64,000 bases of DNA, taken from NCBI RefSeq assembly GCF_024753135.1, contig NZ_JANUGP010000024.1, positions 62,001 through 126,000 of the forward strand, written 5' to 3'. Of the stretch, positions 36,762 to 44,029 are shown in pieces (the first letter of the stretch is position 1; every line of letters starts with the position of its first letter). A model generated the notes under the pieces. That model was not told the origin of the DNA. It did no database searches and saw only the letters and a list, made by a program, of their open reading frames with translations. Source of the stretch: Streptomyces pyxinicus (GTDB taxonomy: Bacteria; Actinomycetota; Actinomycetes; Streptomycetales; Streptomycetaceae). The translations under genes and the position numbers were made by a program.

Positions 36762-37277
36762 ATGAAGCCTCCGGCACGTGAGCCGTTGTCTCGTGCCCGA
36801 CGGACCGCGATCCACCTGGAGGTGCGTGATCAGTACGCGAGTACGGACCCTGATTTCCTCGCATGGCGCGAGGGCCGCCGCACCTTCACTCCGGACAACC
36901 GCGCCGACTGGTGGGAGGGCTGGCACGACGCGGTGCACGGTGCCGTTTCGCGCGGGGTCACGGTTCGTCGTGCCCGTGTGGTCTCCGAGCCTCTGACCGA
37001 ATATGTGCGGTGGGAACACGCGTATGCCCTGACCAATGTCGCCGCCGGCGAGGAAGTTCGTTGGCTTCCCCGACGCCAAGCAAGAGATCTCGCGGTACCT
37101 GCCGTGGATTTCTGGGTCTTCGACGGTGAGTTGGTGCTGTTCCATCACTTCAGCGGGGACGGCGTCCTGATGGAGCGCGAGTACGTCACCGACGCATCCT
37201 TGGCCGCCTGGTGCACTGGCGCATTCGATGCCATCTGGGAACGAGCCACGCCTCACGAGGAGTACAAGCCGGTCTAA
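36762..37277 (+). CDS. DUF6879 family protein, copy 1
   Basis: A 171-residue soluble protein: EPLSRARRTAIHLEVRDQYA at the start, VVSEPLTEYVRWEHAYALTN in the middle, then DFWVFDGELVLFHHFSGDGV. The central PLTxYxRxE and DFWxFDxxxV blocks recur in copies 2 and 3. ATG 36762 has GGAGG at a spacing of eight. Unlike copy 3, it has no small cysteine ORF just upstream. It opens the accessory island. Function unknown; in Streptomyces this family commonly precedes XRE-DUF5753 genes. Confidence 0.8.
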   Translation: MKPPAREPLSRARRTAIHLEVRDQYASTDPDFLAWREGRRTFTPDNRADWWEGWHDAVHGAVSRGVTVRRARVVSEPLTEYVRWEHAYALTNVAAGEEVRWLPRRQARDLAVPAVDFWVFDGELVLFHHFSGDGVLMEREYVTDASLAAWCTGAFDAIWERATPHEEYKPV

Positions 37278-37391
37278 CAGCACCGGTCTCCGCATCGACT
37301 ACTACGTGGGGGTCGGCTTCCTGGACTTCGCGCCTCGGCCGGGAAGCGGGACGTTACGTGGTTTCCCGTTCCGTCAACCGTGATCGCTTGA

Positions 37392-37556
37392 CCCGCACGC
37401 CCGGCCCTCCACTGCCCGACGATCTATGCGACGGGTCGCGGCACCTTCTTGGTACAGGGCGAGACGCCGAGCGACCACGAGCGACTACTCCAGAAGGCCA
37501 TCCGTGACAAGCTCATCCAAGACCCTCAGCGACCTGTTCGACTCCTTCCAGCGTGA
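37392..37556 (+). pseudogene. Remnant of the small cysteine protein that precedes DUF6879
   Basis: The frame through 37413 reads HCPTIYATGRGTFLVQGETP and ends at TGA 37554-37556, after overlapping the start of DUF6879 copy 2. This matches CPTVYATPEPGMLAVQGYDV in the intact small gene at 38889-39107, and the overlap with the following gene is the same arrangement. An in-frame stop at 37389-37391 and no start codon mean the N-terminal half (the Cys/Asp-rich part) is lost or shifted. It is a decayed copy. Confidence 0.6.
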
Positions 37557-38028
37557 GGCGTTCCGCCTGGAAACCCTGGACGACTACAGCAAGTCCGGGA
37601 ACGTCGACGCGTATCAGGCATACCTGGCGGGAGAGTCGCAGCCCGAAAATTACAACGCCGGATGGGTAGACGAACTCCGCTCGCACACCGAGAGCGGGAA
37701 GCGGGTCTATCGGGTGCACATTCTGTCGCGCCCACTGACGGATTATCTTCGCTTCGAACTCGGGTGGGGCTACCGGAAGAACATGACCGGCGGCGAAGAG
37801 TTCTTCATCCTCGACGTCACGGACAAGCCCAACCCCTTGGCCGGCGTCCCGGACTTCTGGTGCTTCGATTCCGGGTCCGTGGCCGTGATGAACTACGACG
37901 GGACGGGAAAGTACCTGGGCTCGGACGTGCTGGACCCGGGACGAGCGGCGGAGTTCACTGGATACCGCGACGCGGCACTCACCGCCGCACAACCTTTCTC
38001 CGATTGGTGGGCCGAGTACGGGGCGTGA
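37504..38028 (+). CDS. DUF6879 family protein, copy 2
   Basis: A 174-residue soluble protein starting VTSSSKTLSDLFDSFQREAF at GTG 37504, with agaagg at a spacing of six. It keeps the family blocks LSRPLTDYLRFELGWGY, GGEEFFILDVT and DFWCFDSGSVAVMNYDG. The upstream small-protein gene is decayed, yet this gene is intact. Third codon positions are less GC-rich than in the flanking core genes. Function unknown. Confidence 0.85.
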   Translation: MTSSSKTLSDLFDSFQREAFRLETLDDYSKSGNVDAYQAYLAGESQPENYNAGWVDELRSHTESGKRVYRVHILSRPLTDYLRFELGWGYRKNMTGGEEFFILDVTDKPNPLAGVPDFWCFDSGSVAVMNYDGTGKYLGSDVLDPGRAAEFTGYRDAALTAAQPFSDWWAEYGA

Positions 38029-38142
38029 ATCGATTCGTCACTGCTCCAACCGGGTCAACCAGGACAGGCTTAAGGGGCTGAGAGAGGCGCTCCGAGCAGG
38101 CTAGGGATGAACGGTTCCCTTCACCAGAGGAGATTCATCGCC

Positions 38143-38469
38143 ATGCAACTCCGCCACACCCTGGGCGCGGCAGCCGGCGCGCTCCTGCTCGCTCTGGTCG
38201 TACCGACCTCCGCGCACGCGGCCACCGGCGATTTCGTGTACCGGACCTCCACCGGCCATGAGTCCGGCCTGGCCAACCCGAGGAGCGGCGTCTGCACCAA
38301 CCTCGCCGGCACCAGCGCTGAACACCCCGGCCACTCGCCCTGGAACCTGACCAACTCCACCGCGACGGTGTTCCTTGAGCCCGACTGCGAAGGCGACACC
38401 TTCTACGTCATGAACCCCGGCAAGAAGCTCGGCAGCCGCCTGAAGCTCAGCTCTGTCGTCTTCTCCTGA
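38143..38469 (+). CDS. Small secreted protein, crystallin/I36-inhibitor-like
   Basis: A 108-residue exported protein. The signal peptide is MQLRHTLGAAAGALLLALVV, cleaved after AHA (about residue 27). The mature part has two cysteines (in RSGVCTNLAG and EPDCEGD), probably disulfide bonded. The end TVFLEPDCEGDTFYVMNPGK resembles one beta-gamma-crystallin/peptidase-inhibitor I36 half-domain. ATG 38143 has AGAGGAG upstream; a longer in-frame start would displace the signal peptide. A perfect hairpin terminator follows 22 bases later. Confidence 0.85.
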   Translation: MQLRHTLGAAAGALLLALVVPTSAHAATGDFVYRTSTGHESGLANPRSGVCTNLAGTSAEHPGHSPWNLTNSTATVFLEPDCEGDTFYVMNPGKKLGSRLKLSSVVFS

Positions 38470-38491
38470 CCGAGCGGCAGCACGGTGTGCG

Positions 38492-38522
38492 CAGGTGCCC
38501 GCCTCCAACAGGCGGGCACCTG
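38492..38522. terminator. Hairpin terminator after the secreted-protein gene
   Basis: Perfect 13-bp stem (38492-38504 with 38510-38522) around a five-base loop. Confidence 0.9.
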
Positions 38523-38524
38523 TA

Positions 38525-38683
38525 TGGCCCGATACCGCGTTCCAGACCCGCGCAGACGCAGCAGGCGAGATCGACTGGCTGGTCAGCGTGGATTCGACCA
38601 GCGTGCGCGCCCACCAGCACGCGGTGGGCGCGCGCACCGGCCAGTGGCCCGCTGGCGAACCGGCAGACCACGCCGAGGGAGTA
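38525..38683 (+). pseudogene. IS5-family-like transposase remnant
   Basis: About 53 codons read WPDTAFQTRADAAGEIDWLV, then SVDSTSVRAHQHAVGARTG and a PADHAEG tail. This is the region around the first catalytic Asp (VDST) of the DDE transposases of IS5/IS112-type elements, which typically read DWxVSVDSTxVRAHQHAAGA. Neither end of a transposase nor the other two acidic residues are present, and no terminal repeats could be identified. It is an internal relic marking past insertion in this island. Confidence 0.7.
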
Positions 38684-38888
38684 ACGCCGGTCGCCCGCCC
38701 GCATTCGCCCCTGAGGGTTACAAGATCCGCAACACCGCATCTGGGCAAGAACACGGTCCACGAGACATGTCGGCCGACGACTCACGCCCACGGGTCTATG
38801 CGACTTCGTGACTAGCCGACGGACCACCCTTGCCCGGCGGACGTCACGTTCCGTAGTTTGCTGACCACATAGACCGGAAGGGGGCTCA

Positions 38889-39107
38889 GTGGACGAACTG
38901 CGGGTGATCGCGGGCGGCCCGTGCAGGAGCGACGATGACGACAAGTGCGGGAACGGAGACTGTCCGACCGTGTACGCCACCCCGGAGCCGGGCATGCTGG
39001 CCGTTCAGGGCTACGACGTGACCCACTCGGCACCGGAGGGCGAGTCGGTCGTACTGATCCCGGAAGACATCCTCAAGGAGGCTGCGCGTGCCCGCGGATG
39101 GCTCTGA
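38889..39107 (+). CDS. Small Cys/Asp-rich protein, partner of DUF6879
   Basis: A 72-residue protein from GTG 38889 (aggggg four bases upstream). The N-terminal part GGPCRSDDDDKCGNGDCPTV holds three cysteines and a run of four Asp that could bind a metal. It is followed by YATPEPGMLAVQGYDVTHSA and a C-terminal helix EDILKEAARARGWL. Its last 20 bases overlap DUF6879 copy 3, so the pair is coupled. The same pair, decayed, precedes copy 2. Small proteins of this type recur next to DUF6879 genes in Streptomyces; the function is unknown. Confidence 0.8.
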   Translation: MDELRVIAGGPCRSDDDDKCGNGDCPTVYATPEPGMLAVQGYDVTHSAPEGESVVLIPEDILKEAARARGWL

Positions 39108-39624
39108 TCCCGTCCTGCTGGACGGCGACGAGTGGCAGGCGTACTTCCGGAACTTCAAGCGCTCCGCGTTCCGACTGGAAGTCCACCAGACCTACACCAT
39201 GCCCGCGGAGGCGGAGACGGTCCGTGACTTCCTCGGCGGGGTACCGATGCCCGAGGGTTTCAACGAGTCATGGCACCAGACGATCCGCGACCACGCCGCG
39301 GCCGGCCGGACGATGACCCGCGCCAAGATCGTGCGGCGACCGCTCACGCCGTACAGCCGCTACCTGTTCGAGTGGTGCATCCCGGGAAACGTCGCGGCCG
39401 GGGAGAACTACCACATAGTCGATCTGACCGAACAGTCGGACCCCGGACTGCCCGAGCAGGACTTCTGGCTGTTCGATGAGTCGACCGTGGTGCATCTCAA
39501 CTACCGCCCCGACGGGACACAGATCAATCGAGAGCTGATCCAGAACGCCGATATCGCCAAGTATCTCGCCTGGCGAGATCTCGCACTAGAAAGTGCTGTT
39601 CCGTTCCGTGCCTATCGAACCTGA
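39088..39624 (+). CDS. DUF6879 family protein, copy 3
   Basis: A 178-residue protein with GTG 39088 and AAGGAG seven bases upstream, inside the small-protein gene. Family blocks are FKRSAFRLEVHQTYTMPAEA, VRRPLTPYSRYLFEW, AAGENYHIVDLT and DFWLFDESTVVHLNYR. The 3' end overlaps the start of the XRE regulator by 17 bases. The three-gene chain small protein-DUF6879-XRE is therefore one translationally linked unit. Confidence 0.87.
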   Translation: MPADGSDPVLLDGDEWQAYFRNFKRSAFRLEVHQTYTMPAEAETVRDFLGGVPMPEGFNESWHQTIRDHAAAGRTMTRAKIVRRPLTPYSRYLFEWCIPGNVAAGENYHIVDLTEQSDPGLPEQDFWLFDESTVVHLNYRPDGTQINRELIQNADIAKYLAWRDLALESAVPFRAYRT

Positions 39625-40465
39625 GGCGCAAGCAAGAGAGCGGAAGGATCTGGCGGAGGCTCTTCGGGGTCTCCGCCACGCTTCTGGTCTCAGCGGTGAA
39701 CGTCTGGCGTTGCGCTGCAATATGAGCCAGACAAAAATCAGCCGCATCGAGACCGGCCGCGCTCTGCCGACGGTCCTCGATGTCGAACGAATTCTCAAAG
39801 CGCTCGCTGTACCGAACGAGGTGTCCGAGGAACTTCTTCGGCTGGCGCGCCGAGCCAATGTCGACTATGCCTCCTGGCGCACCTACGCGCGAGTCGGCCT
39901 GTACCACAAGCAGGCCGAACTGAAAGCCCTGGAGTCTTCCTCACGGGTCATGCGGCACTTCCTCCCAGCCATCCCAACGGGCCTGCTGCATGTGCGCGAG
40001 TACGCCGTCGAGACCCTTTCGCCCACGGTGGCCAGTGACCCGGCCCGCGACGTTGCACGAGCCGTCCAGGCCCGAATGGACCGGAAAGCCATTCTGGACG
40101 ACACATCACGTTCTTTCTGGTTCCTCATGACGGAGCAAGCCGTCAGGTGGCAACGAGCGACCGCCGAGGCCATGGCGGCTCAGTGCTCCCACATGGCCGA
40201 GGTCAACAGGAAGCCCAACGTCGAGATCGGCATAGTGCCGCAAGGGGTGTACGTTTCCGGCACTCCGATGAACATCTTTGTGATCTACGATGACCGCCTC
40301 GTCACTGTCGAACTGTTTTCCGGCGAAGTCATACTGCGCGACCCCCGAGACATAACCCAGCACCGTGGTCTGTTCGAACTTTTCTGGTCGCATGCTTTGA
40401 CGGGCGACGACGCTTCCGCCTTCCTCGAAGAGGCAGCCGACGACTTCATGCATCAACGTAACTAA
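39608..40465 (+). CDS. XRE family regulator with DUF5753 domain
   Basis: A 285-residue protein. The N-terminal helix-turn-helix is about 12-70 (LRHASGLSGERLALRCNMSQ, then TKISRIETGRALPTV). The DUF5753 domain occupies about 100-280 (FLPAIPTGLLHVREYAVETL, IVPQGVYVSGTPMNIFVIYD). GTG 39608 is used; GTG 39593 is in frame. Such regulators usually pair with a DUF397 gene; here the downstream DUF397 gene is interrupted by a stop codon. Base composition is visibly poorer in GC than the core genes. Confidence 0.88.
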   Translation: MPIEPEAQARERKDLAEALRGLRHASGLSGERLALRCNMSQTKISRIETGRALPTVLDVERILKALAVPNEVSEELLRLARRANVDYASWRTYARVGLYHKQAELKALESSSRVMRHFLPAIPTGLLHVREYAVETLSPTVASDPARDVARAVQARMDRKAILDDTSRSFWFLMTEQAVRWQRATAEAMAAQCSHMAEVNRKPNVEIGIVPQGVYVSGTPMNIFVIYDDRLVTVELFSGEVILRDPRDITQHRGLFELFWSHALTGDDASAFLEEAADDFMHQRN

Positions 40466-40590
40466 CCCTCTGCGCAGACTCCTTGAGGGTCCATGATGGA
40501 GTTGAGGGAAACCGCAGGCAATATCCCGCTGCATTGTTTTCCTTTCTCCTCCTCATTGGACCGTGATCAGTTGATCAGGAAGGTGCAGAG

Positions 40591-40824
40591 ATGCAGAACG
40601 GAACCGACCTGTACGGGCTCGACATCGGCGGGGCCTCGTTCGTGAAGGCGTGCGGGGGAAACACCCACCCGGACGGCGAGTCGTGCGTGACCCTGGCCCT
40701 GATCGGTGACGACGCCTGAGCACTGGGCGACAGCAAGCGGCCCGACGCGCAGCCGCTGCGGTTCACCACGGCGGAGCTCGGCGCGGCCGGGATCGACCCC
40801 GCGCGCTTCGGCCTGAGCGCCTGA
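40591..40824 (+). pseudogene. DUF397-like gene interrupted by an in-frame TGA
   Basis: From ATG 40591 (ggaagg upstream) the frame reads MQNGTDLYGLDIGGASFVKA and CVTLALIGDDA, stops at TGA 40717-40719 after 42 codons, then resumes in the same frame with ALGDSKRPDAQPLRFTTAEL to a second stop at 40822-40824. The two parts together make one 77-residue DUF397-type protein, with the stop in the middle of the conserved stretch. A single base change (for example TGG to TGA) explains it. It is the expected partner of the XRE gene just upstream. Confidence 0.8.
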
Positions 40825-40840
40825 TCCTCCGGCCTCTCCC

Positions 40841-40887
40841 CCAACCGGCTCCGGTCCGCCCCTCTCGACGGGATCGGGGCCGGTTGG
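40841..40887. terminator. Hairpin terminator after the DUF397 pseudogene
   Basis: ccaaccggc at 40841-40849 pairs with gccggttgg at 40879-40887, with further GC pairing inside, followed by tcttt. Confidence 0.7.
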
Positions 40888-40921
40888 TCTTTCGACCGAC
40901 AACACGGAGCGGGAGCGACAG

Positions 40922-41389
40922 GTGCACCATCACGGCTACCTCTGGACCGGTCCCAAAGGGCGCTTCGACCAGGAAGCGCTACGACGGCCCCCGCACCCTG
41001 AGCCACCCCCCGCCGGAAGCCGGCCGGAACTGATTCAGCGGTACCGCGAGGTGGCGGCGGAATTCCCGACCGTCGACCTACCGCCCCTTGAAACGGCGTA
41101 CTGGCTCGTCAAGCCCCGCTCCCTCGTTCGGGGCACGTGGGAGGAGGCCAAGGAGGCCGCGTCATGGCTCGGTGAACGGCTGGCCGAGTACGCGCCCCGG
41201 TTCGCCTCGGAGAGGGAACGAGACACCGCGCACCTGGCTCGGCTGGTGAACACCGCCGCCGAACAACTGCGTTCGGGCGCTGACGTGTCGTACGGCTTCT
41301 ACCTGGAACGTCCCTCGTACCTGTCCCTGGCAGCAGTCACCTGTTCCCCGAACCGCGCGAACACTGAACTGACCTGTCCAGTCGCCTAG
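40922..41389 (+). CDS. Conserved hypothetical protein
   Basis: A 155-residue soluble protein, GTG 40922, starting MHHHGYLWTGPKGRFDQEAL. It has a Pro-rich N-terminus (30-45), then a helical, charged middle (ELIQRYREVAAEFPTVDLPP, AAEQLRSGADVSYGF). No signal peptide or membrane helix. It lies between the XRE-DUF397 remnants and the convergent DUF397 pair. I do not recognise a function. Confidence 0.65.
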   Translation: MHHHGYLWTGPKGRFDQEALRRPPHPEPPPAGSRPELIQRYREVAAEFPTVDLPPLETAYWLVKPRSLVRGTWEEAKEAASWLGERLAEYAPRFASERERDTAHLARLVNTAAEQLRSGADVSYGFYLERPSYLSLAAVTCSPNRANTELTCPVA

Positions 41390-41408
41390 TCTCCTCGGCC
41401 AGCCCCGG

Positions 41409-41446
41409 CGCAGCTCGCCTCGCCCCTCCCAGGGGGGCGAGCTGCG
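41409..41446. terminator. Bidirectional hairpin terminator
   Basis: cgcagctcgcc (41409-41419) pairs perfectly with ggcgagctgcg (41436-41446) between two convergent genes. Confidence 0.85.
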
Positions 41447-41467
41447 ACCCTTGTCCCGTCCCTCCGG

Positions 41468-41677
41468 TCAGAGGGTGCGGGCGTCGCCGTGCTTGACTCC
41501 CGCCACGAACGACTGGAACGCGGCGGCAGCCAGACGCAGCACCGGGCCGCCCTGGAGCTTGGAGTCACGGACCGGGACCACGCCGAGCGCGTCGGCAAGG
41601 TTCGTGGCGGCCTCCAGGCAGTTGCCGCCGTTGTTGCTGTAGGAGGACTTGAACCAGCGAGGGGAGTCGGTCGTCAC
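41468..41677 (-). CDS. DUF397 protein, copy A
   Basis: A 69-residue protein with the full DUF397 pattern: WFKSSYSNNGGNCLEAATNL, VVPVRDSK and a C-terminal AAAFQSFVAGVKHGD. GTG 41677-41675 has aaaggg at a spacing of six. It is a tandem duplicate of the next gene (33 bases away) with almost the same leader and C-terminus. DUF397 proteins pair with XRE-DUF5753 regulators, sometimes in a manner likened to toxin-antitoxin systems. Confidence 0.9.
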   Translation of the reverse strand: MTTDSPRWFKSSYSNNGGNCLEAATNLADALGVVPVRDSKLQGGPVLRLAAAAFQSFVAGVKHGDARTL

Positions 41678-41709
41678 GCGGTGCCCTTTCGTCAAGGCGG
41701 ACAGTCCTG

Positions 41710-41919
41710 TCAGACGCTCCGGGAGTCGCCCACCTTGATGCCCGCCACGAACGACTGGAACGCGGCGGCGGGCAGACGCAGCACCGGGCCGCTCTGGAGC
41801 TTGGAGTCACGGACGGGGACCATGCCGTGCGACGCGGCGAGGCCGAAGGCGACCTCGACACACGCGCCGCCGTTGTCGCTGTACGAGGACTTGAACCAGT
41901 GGAGGGGTTCGTTCGTCAC
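41710..41919 (-). CDS. DUF397 protein, copy B
   Basis: A 69-residue DUF397 protein (HWFKSSYSDNGGACVEVAFG, VPVRDSKLQSGPVLRLPAAA). GTG 41919-41917 overlaps the stop of the XRE regulator gene by four bases (GTGA), so it is translationally coupled to it. Most of the difference from copy A lies in the middle loop; the shared end FQSFVAG shows recent duplication. Confidence 0.92.
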   Translation of the reverse strand: MTNEPLHWFKSSYSDNGGACVEVAFGLAASHGMVPVRDSKLQSGPVLRLPAAAFQSFVAGIKVGDSRSV

Positions 41920-42746
41920 GGAGTGCCCTTTCGTAACTGGCTGATGAGAGCCACGGTTGCAGTCTGGTGGAGTGCTTCGGCCTGTAGCTGATGGTAGGCG
42001 GTCAACATGGGCACCACAGAGACGATCTCACGGTCCATGTGTCCCTGCGTTTGCGACTCCGCGTAAGCGACCAAGGAGCGGTCGGGCAGCGTCAGCAAGT
42101 GCACCGGGAGATTGAAGGTCCGCCGCTCCCCTATATCGAAGGGCGCGATTTGCAGCACCGAGTTCGGGAGAGCGGCGAACTCGGCCAGCCGCTCGAACTG
42201 CGCCTCCATGACCGAAGGTCCGCCGATGGGCCGCCGCACGCAGCTCTCGTCCATGACGACGAAGATCATGGGAGGCCGAGCCCGCAGCAGCGCCTGCTGT
42301 CGTTCCGCGAGGAACGACACCCGTTCGTCGGCCTGTTCGGGGGTGATCGCACCGCGTCGCACCGCGCTGTCGGCGAGTACGCGGGCGTAGTCCGGTGTCT
42401 GGAGCAGTCCCGGGATGATCCCGATCTCGTAGAGCCGGATCTCGACGGCGCGGCCCTCGTAGCCCACGTACTCCGAGAAGCCCTCCAGCAGCGCGCCGTG
42501 CTTCAGCTCGCGCCATTTGCGCTGGAAGAGGTCGCCGGTACCCAGCGCGCGGTCCGCACTGAGCGCGAAGCGCCAGGTCGGCATCTTGCGGCTGGTTTCG
42601 ACCGCCGAAATATGCGTGCTGGAGTATTCCATGCGCGCGGAGAGGTCTTCCTGCTTCCAGCCCTTCTCTTCCCTGGAACTGCGCAACAGCGCCCCGTAGG
42701 CCGCCTGGGGGCTGCTCTCGGGCCGTAGTTCCTTGCGATTGACCAT
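41916..42746 (-). CDS. XRE family regulator with DUF5753 domain
   Basis: A 276-residue protein. The HTH is about 20-75 (LLRSSREEKGWKQEDLSARM, then EYSSTHISAVETSRKMP). The DUF5753 domain spans about 95-270 (EIGIIPGLLQTPDYARVLAD, VLQIAPFDIGERRTFNLPVH). ATG 42746-42744 begins MVNRKELRPESS. It heads a three-gene unit with two DUF397 genes. It resembles but does not duplicate the regulator at 39608-40465. Confidence 0.9.
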   Translation of the reverse strand: MVNRKELRPESSPQAAYGALLRSSREEKGWKQEDLSARMEYSSTHISAVETSRKMPTWRFALSADRALGTGDLFQRKWRELKHGALLEGFSEYVGYEGRAVEIRLYEIGIIPGLLQTPDYARVLADSAVRRGAITPEQADERVSFLAERQQALLRARPPMIFVVMDESCVRRPIGGPSVMEAQFERLAEFAALPNSVLQIAPFDIGERRTFNLPVHLLTLPDRSLVAYAESQTQGHMDREIVSVVPMLTAYHQLQAEALHQTATVALISQLRKGTP

Positions 42747-42849
42747 CTCGGCACCAACTCCTCCGCCGGAACTGACACGTTGAGGAGCTTCTGACTCTAG
42801 GCCAACCTGAACTCGCTTGGTAGTGGAATCGCTACGGAGAGGAGTGGCC

Positions 42850-43083
42850 ATGCCTGCCGTCGGAACGCTCATGGTGGACACCGGTCACGGGGACAAGGTC
42901 GGCGAGTTCCGCGGAGTCGCCGGCCCCTACTGGTCGCTGCGGCCGGTCGGCGGAGGCGTCGAGTGGGACGCGGACCCCGCGCTGGTGCGCCCGGCGAACG
43001 ACACGGAGCGCGTACAGGCCAGGACGTCGTACGTGAACAGGCGGAGCCGTGACGAGGCCTGGGTGCGGGGTGAGTTGGGGTGA
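42850..43083 (+). CDS. Conserved small hypothetical protein
   Basis: A 77-residue protein from ATG 42850 (gagagg at a spacing of seven), containing MVDTGHGDKVGEFRGVAGPY and a Trp-rich centre (YWSLRPVGGGVEWDADP), probably a small beta fold. It is divergent from the XRE-DUF397 unit and coupled by GTGA to the next gene. Function unknown. Confidence 0.75.
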   Translation: MPAVGTLMVDTGHGDKVGEFRGVAGPYWSLRPVGGGVEWDADPALVRPANDTERVQARTSYVNRRSRDEAWVRGELG

Positions 43084-43481
43084 AAGCGGGAAGTTTCGTC
43101 TGCCGGGTCGTCGCGGAGGGGCAGGTGTACGGGCGGGATCTGCGGGTGCCGTTCGTGCTCGGTGCGGTCGAGACGGTCTCGCCGGAGCTGGCGCTGCGGT
43201 GGCTCACGCGCCAGGCGCTGCGGATCGCCGACGGGCTCGATCCCGACCCCCGGCGGACGGAATGGCTACCGGTGGCGTTCGCTCGTGAGGTCCCGCCGGG
43301 ATGGGACGCGCCCGCGACTCTGCGTGGGTGGGCCGGGGATCCGCTGGCGCGGGAGGTGGCGCTGGCTCGGCTCAAGCGGGACGCCCGTCCCCTGTTCGTG
43401 GTCGGCGAGGACCATGACTGCCGTTACACGCTGTCCGTGTCGCCGCGCAGTGTCGGGCGGAGCGGCAGGTGGGGGCCGTGA
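43080..43481 (+). CDS. Conserved hypothetical protein in a coupled three-gene set
   Basis: A 133-residue protein. GTG 43080 overlaps the previous stop (GTGA) and its own stop overlaps the next GTG in the same way. It begins MKAGSFVCRVVAEGQVYGRD and has a C-terminal segment DCRYTLSVSP. No recognised domain; mixed alpha/beta composition with several Arg/Trp pairs. Confidence 0.7.
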   Translation: MKAGSFVCRVVAEGQVYGRDLRVPFVLGAVETVSPELALRWLTRQALRIADGLDPDPRRTEWLPVAFAREVPPGWDAPATLRGWAGDPLAREVALARLKRDARPLFVVGEDHDCRYTLSVSPRSVGRSGRWGP

Positions 43482-44020
43482 GGCGTCCGGCCAGGAAGCC
43501 GGACACCACGGCGCTCAGGGCCGCCGTTGCGGACAAGGACGCGATCATCAGCCGCTACCGGGCCCGCGAACCCATGCGGGCGATCGCCGCCGACTACCGC
43601 GTCTCGGAGTCGTGGCTCCGGGACCGGCTCGACGCCTGGGGAGTGCCCCGGCGCCCGCCCCACGAGGCCCATCTGCACCGCCGTCCCGTCGGGCACGTCT
43701 ACCGGGGGCGTTCCGCCCGGCCCCGGACGAGCGAGGAAGTGCGGGAGGCGAAGGCCCGGTTCGATGCCCGCCGGGACGCCGTGGTCCGGCGCTATCTCGC
43801 GGGCGAGTCCGCCCTGGCCCTCGCCCGCGCGTTCGCCCTCCAGCCGGGGTGGGTCAGGGATCGGCTGGACGACTGGGGTGTCCCGCGCCGTGACGCCGTC
43901 ACCGCCGCCGCGCTGGCGCGGTACGGGAAGGCGGCTGGCGGGACGGGAGGGCGTGCGGGCGAAGTGGCCCATGGATTCGGCCTCGAAATGGACCAGAACA
44001 CTGGGCAGCCCCGCTCCTAG
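43478..44020 (+). CDS. Protein with two helix-turn-helix-like repeats
   Basis: A 180-residue basic protein. Repeat 1 (about 22-62) reads AIISRYRAREPMRAIAADYR, then VSESWLRDRLDAWGVPRR. Repeat 2 (about 103-145) reads AVVRRYLAGESALALARAFA, then LQPGWVRDRLDDWGVPRR. Each resembles a resolvase/Hin-type HTH, and both end in the same WVRDRLDxWGVPRR block. The protein is therefore likely to bind DNA at two half-sites. GTG 43478 is coupled to the preceding gene. No catalytic domain is present. Confidence 0.75.
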   Translation: MRRPARKPDTTALRAAVADKDAIISRYRAREPMRAIAADYRVSESWLRDRLDAWGVPRRPPHEAHLHRRPVGHVYRGRSARPRTSEEVREAKARFDARRDAVVRRYLAGESALALARAFALQPGWVRDRLDDWGVPRRDAVTAAALARYGKAAGGTGGRAGEVAHGFGLEMDQNTGQPRS

Positions 44021-44029
44021 GGTCGAGGT
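44018..44029 (+). promoter_or_regulatory. -10 element (tagggt) for a leaderless AhpD mRNA
   Basis: TAGGGT at 44018-44023 lies six bases before ATG 44030; its first three bases are the stop codon of the previous gene. A ggtcgaggt stretch could instead act as a ribosome site. Confidence 0.35.

Noticed and set aside
38889-39107. Small Cys-rich protein considered as a RiPP precursor
   Set aside because: No modifying enzyme nearby, no leader/core split, and the consistent pairing with DUF6879 gives a better explanation.
40717-40719. TGA read as selenocysteine in the DUF397-like gene
   Set aside because: No SECIS-like element was seen after it, and the family has no selenoprotein members known to me; a nonsense change is simpler.
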